Source: Clostridia bacterium (GTDB lineage: Bacteria > Bacillota > Clostridia > Oscillospirales > CAG-272). Taken from it: a stretch of DNA of 20,437 bases. The translations under genes and the position numbers were made by a program. The stretch is from assembly GCA_017452565.1 (NCBI GenBank), contig JAFTMF010000028.1, positions 1-20,437 of the forward strand. The letters are read 5' to 3'. Under the pieces are notes generated by a model. It made no database searches. It saw only the letters and a program-made list of their open reading frames with translations, and was not told the origin of the DNA. Shown here piece after piece: positions 14,602-20,437 of the stretch. Position 1 is the stretch's first letter, and the number at the start of each line of letters is the position of its first letter.

Positions 14602-14615
14602 GGCACCGTTTATTC

Positions 14616-14655
14616 AAAAAGCACTTTTTCCCACCGGGAAGAAGTGCTTTTTTTG
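14616..14655 (+). terminator. Intrinsic terminator of the sigma/anti-sigma operon
   Basis: AAGCACTTTTTCCC (from 14619) pairs with GGGAAGAAGTGCTT with one mismatch around an ACC loop, followed by a run of T (14648-14654). The matching A-run on the 5' side could make it bidirectional. It isolates this operon from the ech operon. Confidence 0.9.
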
Positions 14656-14678
14656 TATTTCAATCCTATAGTTGGGTA

Positions 14679-14707
14679 TTGCTTTTTTTGACGATTAGTG
14701 GTATAAT
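14679..14707 (+). promoter_or_regulatory. Extended -10 promoter for the ech operon
   Basis: TTGCTT (14679-14684) as -35, a 17-base spacer, then TATAAT (14702-14707) preceded by TGG, an extended -10. Transcription would begin near 14714, giving a leader of about 88 bases before echA. The leader has the possible stem GTTTCGT (14727-14733) / ACGAAAC (14754-14760) enclosing CGA-AAAA-TCG. Confidence 0.7.
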
Positions 14708-14801
14708 AAATGTCGTATGTGCCTGCGTTTCGTCGAAAAATCGGTCGCTTGGCACGAAACCTTCTCATCATTTGACTTTATCTCTGAAAAGGATGTACAA
14801 T

Positions 14802-16742
14802 ATGGAATTTTGCATTTTACTGCTGATTCTTCTGCCGTTTATTCTATCTGCCGCTCAATTTGCCACTCGGAGCGAATCGGCTCGCCGAATCCTCACCTAC
14901 GCCGGTAGCGGACTTGTGATTGCAAACACCCTTGCCGTAGCCGTCCTGTGGTATACGGGCGGGCAGGGAAGCGTGACTCTTCCCGCTGAGGGCGGTCTGC
15001 TCACTGAGGCTATCGTTCCCTTCATCGGCTATGGGATGCTGGGCGTGGAGATTCTTCTCTTAGGCGTGGTATTGTGGAAATGTATTAGCCGTCGCCGCTT
15101 CCTCATCGCAACGCTGGCACTGGCGCAGACCGGCTTGATGGTCTGGTTGGAGCTGACCGGCAAAATCCACGAGGGCGCAGGAATGATCCGTCTCGACCGT
15201 CTCTCTCTGCTCTTGTGTGTGATCGTTGGAATTGTGGGTAGCTTGATCTGCATTTTCGCAGTAGGCTATATGAAGGACTATCACCACCATCACACCGAGG
15301 TGGCCGATCGCAGACCCTTCTTCTTCTCGATGCTCTATATCTTCCTCGGCGCAATGTTCGGACTGGTGCTGTCCGGCTCGCTGGTATGGATCTATTTCTT
15401 CTGGGAAATCACCAGCGTGGTGTCTTTCCTCCTGATCGGCTATACCAAGGACGATCGGGCAATGCACAACGCCTTCCGCGCGCTGTGGATGAACCTCTTC
15501 GGCGGTGCATTCTTTGCAGCAGCCATCGCCTACAGTGCGATGAAGCTGAAAACCGTCAATCTGCAGGTGATTTTGGACCGTCCGTCCCGTACCATCGGAA
15601 TGGTGATCTTCCTGCTGGCCATTGCCGCGCTGACCAAATCGGCGCAGCTGCCCTTCTCTAAATGGCTGCTGGGCGCAATGGTTGCCCCCACCCCCACCTC
15701 CGCACTGCTCCATAGTGCAACGATGGTGAAGGCGGGCGTGTATCTGCTTCTCCGCCTCTCTCCCGTCCTTGGCGGACAGGTGGCAGGCGTTATGGTGCAG
15801 TTCATCGGCGGTCTGACCTTCTTCGTCGCCAGCTTGTTTGCCATCACTCATAGCGACGGCAAGCGGGTGCTGGCTTGGTCCACCGTGTCTAATTTAGGTC
15901 TGATCACCGCTTGTGCCGGTGTGGGCACCGCAGAGACGGTTTGGGCAGGCGCGATCCTGCTGATCTTCCACGCCGTTTCCAAAGCGCTCCTTTTCCAGAC
16001 GGTGGGTGCCATTGAGCACGCCATCGGCAGCCGCAATATCGAGGATATGCACGGCCTCTTCCGCCGTCAGCCCGGATTGGCATCTGCTCTGCTCATCGGC
16101 ATCGCAGGAATGTTCTTGGCTCCCTTTGGTATGCTCATCGCCAAGTGGGAAGCCCTCACCGCCTTCCTCACTGCAGGCGGCATCAGCGTACTGCTGGTGA
16201 TTCTCGTTGCCTTCGGCAGCGCTACAACGATGATGTACTGGACGCAGTGGCTTATCAAGCTCCTGTCGGTTCCCGCAGGAACGGAGGAGGAGTCCGATCC
16301 TACCACTCGCTCTCAGTGGCTGTCACTGAGCAGCCATATCGGTATGATGCTGCTGCTTTGTGCGGCCTATCCCTTCTATTCCGATTGGTTCGTGACCCCG
16401 ATGCTGCTGGATATGGGCTTTGAGCGCGTGGTACACGTGCTGTCGCTCTCCGACCGTGTGGTGATGGTAGCACTGCTGGCGGCCATCTTCCTGATCCCCG
16501 CAGGCGCACGGATCTTTGCCAAGAAGATCCACTTTGACCGCAGCCCTCTGTATATGTCGGGCGTCAACGAAGGCGACCACCGCCATTACGAGGACTCCTA
16601 CGGTCAACCGAAGAAAATGTATTTGTCCAACTGGTATCTTGCCGAGGTGTTCGGTGAACAAAAACTGTTTACGCCCATCGCTTGGGCGTCGGTGGTAATC
16701 CTTGCCATCGGTCTGATCGTGGCGTTTGGAGGTGCTTTCTGA
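14802..16742 (+). CDS. echA: EchA: ion-pumping NuoL/MrpA-like membrane subunit of Ech hydrogenase
   Basis: A 646-residue polytopic membrane protein (well over ten hydrophobic helices) of the NADH-quinone/Mrp antiporter family. Key features are WEITSVVSFLLIGY with E202 (equivalent of NuoL Glu144), the LTKSAQLPFSKWLLGAMVAPTPTSALLHSATMVKAGVYLL block (278-317) with K279 and K310, and a histidine run at 161-164. It forms the ion channel that couples ferredoxin oxidation and H2 formation to proton or sodium translocation. First gene of an operon with the echABCDEF order seen in Methanosarcina barkeri. ATG 14802 is chosen because AAAAGG lies 9 bases before it. ATG 14793 touches that site and the upstream TTG extension is not family-like. 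The stop overlaps the next ATG (TGATG). Confidence 0.9.
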   Translation: MEFCILLLILLPFILSAAQFATRSESARRILTYAGSGLVIANTLAVAVLWYTGGQGSVTLPAEGGLLTEAIVPFIGYGMLGVEILLLGVVLWKCISRRRFLIATLALAQTGLMVWLELTGKIHEGAGMIRLDRLSLLLCVIVGIVGSLICIFAVGYMKDYHHHHTEVADRRPFFFSMLYIFLGAMFGLVLSGSLVWIYFFWEITSVVSFLLIGYTKDDRAMHNAFRALWMNLFGGAFFAAAIAYSAMKLKTVNLQVILDRPSRTIGMVIFLLAIAALTKSAQLPFSKWLLGAMVAPTPTSALLHSATMVKAGVYLLLRLSPVLGGQVAGVMVQFIGGLTFFVASLFAITHSDGKRVLAWSTVSNLGLITACAGVGTAETVWAGAILLIFHAVSKALLFQTVGAIEHAIGSRNIEDMHGLFRRQPGLASALLIGIAGMFLAPFGMLIAKWEALTAFLTAGGISVLLVILVAFGSATTMMYWTQWLIKLLSVPAGTEEESDPTTRSQWLSLSSHIGMMLLLCAAYPFYSDWFVTPMLLDMGFERVVHVLSLSDRVVMVALLAAIFLIPAGARIFAKKIHFDRSPLYMSGVNEGDHRHYEDSYGQPKKMYLSNWYLAEVFGEQKLFTPIAWASVVILAIGLIVAFGGAF

Positions 16743-17623
16743 TGGTATACCTGCTCAGAGTCCTCTGTATGCTGGCATTCGTGGTGCTGGCGCCCTTCGT
16801 GGGCGGTCTGCTGTCGGGACTGGATCGCAAGCTCTCTGCCCGGATGCAGGGCAGAATCGGTCCTCACGTCCTCCAGCCCTTCTATGATCTCTACAAACTG
16901 CTCCAAAAGCAGATTCTGGTAGTCAATCGCTATCAGGTAATGCTCCTCCTCTCGTTTTTGGTGATGGTGGTGGGCACAGGTGCCCTGTTCTTCGGCGGAT
17001 TTGATCTGCTGTTGGTCTTTTTCGTCCTCACCACTGCCAGTATGTTCTTCGTGCTGGCGGCAACGGTCACCAACTCCCCCTATGCCGAGCTGGGCGCTCA
17101 GAGAGAGCTGATTCAGATGCTGTCCTACGAGCCTATGATCCTGCTTACCGCAGTAGGCTTCTTTATGGCCAACGGCTCCTTCAAGGGCGTGGACGCCTTT
17201 ACCGCAGATCTTCCTGCTATCGTAAAACTTCCCGGCGTGTTCATCGGCCTGGTGTTCGTGCTGACCATCAAGCTGCGCAAGTCTCCCTTCGATCTGTCCA
17301 CCTCCCACCACGCTCATCAGGAGCTGGTCAAGGGTGTGACCACCGAGTTTTCCGGTGCGCTGATGGGGGTAGTGGAGCTGGCGCATCTGTACGAAACCGT
17401 TTTCCTGCTGGGACTTGTCTCCCTCTTCTTCATCAGCTCCGCTTGGTGGAGCATTCCGCTGGCACTTGCAGGCGCACTTCTCGTATGGTTTATAGAGGTG
17501 CTGATTGACAACACCAGCGCAAGAGTAAAATGGAATCAGATGCTCTCCTCGGCGTGGATTATCACCGCAGTATTGGGCGGCGGAAATCTGCTGGTGCTGG
17601 AGATCATCCGTATGCTCTCTTGA
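16742..17623 (+). CDS. echB: EchB: NuoH-like membrane anchor subunit of Ech hydrogenase
   Basis: A 293-residue membrane protein of the complex I subunit 1 (NuoH/HycD) family. It carries family motifs on the cytoplasmic loops: ARMQGRIGPHVLQPFYDLYKLLQKQ near the N-terminus, NSPYAELGAQRELIQMLSYEP in the middle (the conserved Glu/Arg loop near the proton entry path), and ELVKGVTTEFSGALMGVVELAHLYE in the last third. About eight hydrophobic helices are visible. It links the hydrogenase domain to EchA and transmits the redox-driven change to the ion channel. GGAGGTG lies 7 bases before ATG 16742, inside the end of echA. Confidence 0.92.
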   Translation: MVYLLRVLCMLAFVVLAPFVGGLLSGLDRKLSARMQGRIGPHVLQPFYDLYKLLQKQILVVNRYQVMLLLSFLVMVVGTGALFFGGFDLLLVFFVLTTASMFFVLAATVTNSPYAELGAQRELIQMLSYEPMILLTAVGFFMANGSFKGVDAFTADLPAIVKLPGVFIGLVFVLTIKLRKSPFDLSTSHHAHQELVKGVTTEFSGALMGVVELAHLYETVFLLGLVSLFFISSAWWSIPLALAGALLVWFIEVLIDNTSARVKWNQMLSSAWIITAVLGGGNLLVLEIIRMLS

Positions 17624-17653
17624 TTATCTTTGTTTTCCGAAAGGTAAGTTATT

Positions 17654-18109
17654 ATGCCTACTATTTCCAAATCTCCTTGGATGATGCACTACGACGGCAG
17701 CAGCTGTAACGGCTGTGACATTGAGGTGCTGGCCTGCCTGACCCCTCTCTACGATATCGAGCGATTCGGCGTCATCAATACCGGTGACCCCCGTCAGGCA
17801 GATATTCTGCTGATTACCGGCGGTGTGAACTATCACAACGAATCGGTAGTGAAGCAGATTTACGAGCAAATGCCCACGCCCAAAGTGGTGGTAGCGGTGG
17901 GAATCTGCGCTTGCTCCGGCGGCGTGTTCAAGGATTGCTATAACATCAAGGGCGGGGTGGATACCACCATCCCCGTTGACATCTACGTTCCCGGCTGTGC
18001 CGCTCGCCCCGAGTCTATTATCGACGGCGTTCTGCAGGCAGTAGAACTGCTGGCAAGGAAGCAGACCGAAGCCGAGTCTGCCACCGCGGCGGAAGGAGAA
18101 GCACAATGA
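17654..18109 (+). CDS. echC: EchC: [NiFe]-hydrogenase small subunit (NuoB-like)
   Basis: A 151-residue cytoplasmic-face protein holding the proximal [4Fe-4S] cluster. The four ligands are visible as C18 and C21 (SSCNGCDIEVL), C85 (GICACSGG) and C115 (YVPGCAARPE), the pattern of NuoB and group 4 hydrogenase small subunits. The last ~15 residues are an Ala/Glu-rich tail. It passes electrons from EchF clusters to the NiFe site in EchE. GAAAGG lies 9 bases before the ATG, and its end overlaps echD by ATGA. Confidence 0.94.
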   Translation: MPTISKSPWMMHYDGSSCNGCDIEVLACLTPLYDIERFGVINTGDPRQADILLITGGVNYHNESVVKQIYEQMPTPKVVVAVGICACSGGVFKDCYNIKGGVDTTIPVDIYVPGCAARPESIIDGVLQAVELLARKQTEAESATAAEGEAQ

Positions 18110-18441
18110 AAGAAATGATCGAAAAGACCAGTATTGGTCCTGCCGTTTTGAAGCAATATATGAAGGAAGCAGCCGCCGAGGGCTGTCGACTGGTGCAAAT
18201 TCACGCCAACCGTATGGACGGCCGCTATGAGCTGATCTATTCGCTGGCGCTGGAGTATCGTCTGATCCAGCTGTATATGGTTATCTTGGAAGATACCGAG
18301 ATCGAGAGTATCAGCAGTATCTATCCTGCCGCTCAGCTCTACGAGCAGGAGATGGTAGAGCTCTTCGGTGTGAAAATCCGTAACGTCGCAGAAGATCCCC
18401 ACGTGAAGCTTTATCACGTGAAGGGACATCCTATGAAGTGA
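18106..18441 (+). CDS. echD: EchD: NuoC-like subunit of Ech hydrogenase
   Basis: A 111-residue small protein of the complex I 30-kDa (NuoC) family, at the short length typical of EchD. The characteristic segment is IESISSIYPAAQLYEQEMVELFGVKI, corresponding to the conserved YPSA-x-WxEREx-x-DxFGI region of NuoC, with E and FG retained. It has no cofactor motif and is a structural partner of EchE at the membrane interface. GGAAGGAG precedes ATG 18106 by 7 bases, and the gene overlaps echC by 4 bases. Confidence 0.9.
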   Translation: MKEMIEKTSIGPAVLKQYMKEAAAEGCRLVQIHANRMDGRYELIYSLALEYRLIQLYMVILEDTEIESISSIYPAAQLYEQEMVELFGVKIRNVAEDPHVKLYHVKGHPMK

Positions 18442-18446
18442 GGGGG
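18441..18446 (+). promoter_or_regulatory. Ribosome binding site that fixes the echE start
   Basis: AGGGGG lies 9 bases before ATG 18456. It argues against the in-frame GTG at 18438, which precedes the site and would add six residues not expected in the family. Confidence 0.75.
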
Positions 18447-18455
18447 AAACTGTCA

Positions 18456-19532
18456 ATGAAACGTACCATCGTCCCCTTTGGACCTCAACACCCCGTCCTG
18501 CCCGAGCCCATCCATCTGGACTTGGTGCTGGAGGATGAGAAGGTAGTGGAAGCCATCCCTTCCTTCGGCTTTGTTCACCGCGGTATGGAGGATCTTGCCT
18601 CCAAGCGTGATTTCAACGATTATCTCTACGTAGTAGAGCGAATCTGCGGTATTTGCAGTTATATGCACGGAATGGCCTATTGCGAGGGTGCGGAGCGCAT
18701 CTTCGGGGTAGAGATCCCCGACCGAGCCAAATATCTCCGCACCATCTGGTGCGAGCTGTCCAGACTTCACAGCCATCTGCTGTGGCTGGGATTGCTTGCC
18801 GACGCTTTCGGTTTCGAAGCCCTCTTTATGCAGAGCTGGCGTGTACGGGAGAAGATTCTGGATATGGTGGAGGACTCCACCGGCGGCAGACTCATCTCCT
18901 CGGTCAACCGCATCGGAGGCGTTGCCCGTGATATGGACAGCGCAATGCTGGCAGGTTTCGTTGCCCAGTTCGACAAAATGGAATCGGAGCTCCGTGCGCT
19001 CACCAAAGTATTCCTCACCGACTCCACCGTCCGTGCCCGTCTCTTTGAAGTGGGCGTGCTCACCAAGCAGGATGCGCTGCTCTACGGTGCAGTTGGCCCG
19101 ATGATGCGTGCCAGCGGAATTGAGTTGGATACCCGCAAATTAGGCTATGCCGCCTACGGCAAGCTGGATTTTGACATCATCACCTCCAATGGTTGCGATG
19201 CGCTGGCTCGCTGTGAGGTGCGTATCGGTGAAATCTTCCAGTCCTTCCGTCTGATCCGCCAGGCAGTAGACAAGATCCCTGCAGGCGAGATCTATATTCC
19301 CGTGTCGGGCAACCCCAAGGGCGAGGCTACCGTTCGTGTGGAACAGCCTCGCGGCGAAGCCCTCTATTATATGAAAGCCAACGGTACTCGCAATCTGGAG
19401 CGATTCCGTGTCCGTACCCCCACCTTCAGCAACGTGTACTCCCTGTTGAAGATCCTTCCCGGAGCACAGTTTGCAGACGTGCCCCTCTTGATCCTTACCA
19501 TCGACCCTTGCATCAGCTGCACTGAGCGGTAA
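18456..19532 (+). CDS. echE: EchE: [NiFe]-hydrogenase large (catalytic) subunit
   Basis: A 358-residue catalytic subunit of the NuoD/large-hydrogenase family. Both pairs of NiFe ligands are present: C64 and C67 in VERICGICSYMHG, and C352 and C355 in the terminal IDPCISCTER. This distinguishes it from NuoD, which lacks them, and makes it a genuine hydrogenase of group 4e type. The N-terminal FGPQHPVLPEPIHLDL and FGFVHRGMEDL motifs are standard. Only three residues follow the last cysteine, so there is no obvious C-terminal extension for an endopeptidase to remove during maturation. It would reduce protons with electrons from ferredoxin through EchF and EchC. Confidence 0.95.
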   Translation: MKRTIVPFGPQHPVLPEPIHLDLVLEDEKVVEAIPSFGFVHRGMEDLASKRDFNDYLYVVERICGICSYMHGMAYCEGAERIFGVEIPDRAKYLRTIWCELSRLHSHLLWLGLLADAFGFEALFMQSWRVREKILDMVEDSTGGRLISSVNRIGGVARDMDSAMLAGFVAQFDKMESELRALTKVFLTDSTVRARLFEVGVLTKQDALLYGAVGPMMRASGIELDTRKLGYAAYGKLDFDIITSNGCDALARCEVRIGEIFQSFRLIRQAVDKIPAGEIYIPVSGNPKGEATVRVEQPRGEALYYMKANGTRNLERFRVRTPTFSNVYSLLKILPGAQFADVPLLILTIDPCISCTER

Positions 19533-19563
19533 GATCCTATTTCAGAAAGGTAATGTCAGATTT

Positions 19564-20437
19564 ATGGCAGGAATTCTCAAATTTGGCTGGATTGCGATGA
19601 AGAATCTCTTCACCAAACCGGCAACCCGTGCCTATCCCGAAGTCCCCGCCCGTGAGACTCCCCGTACCCGCGGTGCGGTACAAGTGAATATTGACGACTG
19701 TATCTTCTGCGGACTCTGCAATCGCCGTTGTCCTGCAGATGCCATCACGGTAGACCGTGCCGCCAAGTCTTGGACTATCAAGCGGATGAGCTGTGTACAG
19801 TGCGGCAACTGCGTACAAAATTGTCCCAAAAAGTGTTTGACCATGGAGGGAGCCTATCCCACCCCCGGCAGAGAGAAGCGAGACGAGCTCTATGCAAGAG
19901 CAGGCGTGACCATCCCCGCTGTGCATACCTTGGCACCCGCTCCCGCCGACGGTAAGCCCATTGCACCCGACCGTGTGCTGGTGATCGATATGTCCACCTG
20001 CGTGCTCTGCGGACTTTGCGCCCGCCGCTGTCCTACCGGTGCGCTGAAGGTAGACCGTGCAAACGGCACTTGGACGGTAGATCGCTCTGCTTGTCTGCAG
20101 TGCGGCAACTGTGTCAACGGCTGTCCCAAGAAATCGCTGGCACTCATTCCTGCAGACGGTCATCCCGACGTGGAAACCTACACCAAAACTGCGGCAACCG
20201 CTCCTGTCAAGACCGAAGCACCGGTTACCGCTCAGCCCAAGGGCGATGTGGGCATTACGGTAGATCTTTCTACTTGTATCCTCTGCGGACTGTGCGTTCG
20301 CCGCTGTCCCACCTCTGCCATTGCAGTGGATCGTGCTGCGGGAACTTGGTCGATCAACCGCCAATCCTGCGTCGTATGCGGTAACTGTCTGGACGTCTGC
20401 CATAAGCATAGCTTGCTGAAGACCACCGAGGGCATCG
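19564..20437 (+). CDS. echF: EchF-like polyferredoxin with three tandem dicluster modules (partial at right edge)
   Basis: The reading frame is open from ATG 19564 to the window end (291 codons seen), with no stop. It begins MAGILKFGWIAMKNLFTKPATRAYPE, an EchF-like N-terminus, then carries three near-identical ferredoxin modules. Cysteines are 46/49/52/56 and 77/80/83/87; 146/149/152/156 and 177/180/183/187; 238/241/244/248 and 269/272/275/279. Within each module the second cluster starts exactly 31 residues after the first; modules are spaced 100 and 92 residues. Ala/Pro-rich linkers separate them. Ordinary EchF has one such module (two clusters, about 120-140 residues). All 24 ligands are intact, so six [4Fe-4S] clusters are predicted. 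The protein accepts electrons from ferredoxin for EchC. RBS AAAGG is 13 bases upstream, a little long. Confidence 0.9.
   Translation, partial: MAGILKFGWIAMKNLFTKPATRAYPEVPARETPRTRGAVQVNIDDCIFCGLCNRRCPADAITVDRAAKSWTIKRMSCVQCGNCVQNCPKKCLTMEGAYPTPGREKRDELYARAGVTIPAVHTLAPAPADGKPIAPDRVLVIDMSTCVLCGLCARRCPTGALKVDRANGTWTVDRSACLQCGNCVNGCPKKSLALIPADGHPDVETYTKTAATAPVKTEAPVTAQPKGDVGITVDLSTCILCGLCVRRCPTSAIAVDRAAGTWSINRQSCVVCGNCLDVCHKHSLLKTTEGI

Noticed and set aside
14802..20437. Complex I (nuo) or formate hydrogenlyase in place of Ech
   Set aside because: EchE has both NiFe cysteine pairs, there is no formate dehydrogenase or quinone-related subunit, and the six-gene order and small EchD match Ech.
1..20437. 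tRNA or rRNA genes
   Set aside because: No cloverleaf with TTCGAATC-type T-arm and CCA end, and no rRNA-like segment, was recognised by eye in the spacers.

Overview
The window is a compact, almost entirely plus-strand stretch of a strictly anaerobic fermentative bacterium. Rex, NfnAB, an Ech-type energy-converting [NiFe] hydrogenase and FlxABCD-like electron-transfer proteins together, with GC-rich codon use (roughly mid-50s % GC by eye), strong AGGAGG-type ribosome binding sites and GC-rich palindromic intergenic repeats, suggest Clostridia, probably an Oscillospirales/Ruminococcaceae-like gut organism. That placement is an inference; no marker gene is present.

Region 1 (2-5347) is one tight operon: the C-terminal end of an MvhD/FlxD-type subunit, two FlxC/FlxB-like [4Fe-4S] proteins, a FlxA-like FAD/NAD(P)H-binding subunit with a [2Fe-2S] site, then a ferredoxin-like iron-sulfur subunit and a fumarate reductase-type flavoprotein. 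In characterised Flx-Hdr systems the terminal module is HdrBC; here the following genes are fumarate reductase-like subunits. This suggests a soluble, NADH-linked and possibly electron-bifurcating fumarate reductase.

Region 2 (5378-8683) holds an aspartate:alanine exchanger-family carrier without its usual RCK_C insert, a Rex NADH sensor with a short repetitive tail, and an aspartate aminotransferase. They fit a model in which aspartate is taken up and carbon flows to fumarate and succinate, but the intermediate enzymes are not in this window.

Region 3 (8684-9029) is a gene-free spacer full of hairpins, including a perfect 30-bp inverted repeat. Region 4 (9030-11292) is nfnAB, the bifurcating ferredoxin:NADP+ transhydrogenase. 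Region 5 (11293-11903) is a gene-free spacer with two clusters of perfect small-loop palindromes. Region 6 (11904-14601) is a lipoprotein gene followed by an ECF sigma factor overlapping a membrane-anchored putative anti-sigma factor that starts with TTG, closed by a strong terminator.

Region 7 (14679-20437, running off the right edge) is an echABCDEF operon with its own extended -10 promoter. Its EchF is unusual: instead of one two-cluster ferredoxin domain it carries three, predicting six [4Fe-4S] clusters. Functionally the window reads as a redox-economy island. NADH is sensed by Rex and spent on fumarate (possibly producing reduced ferredoxin), Nfn exchanges reduced ferredoxin plus NADH for NADPH, and Ech couples ferredoxin oxidation to H2 formation and ion translocation.
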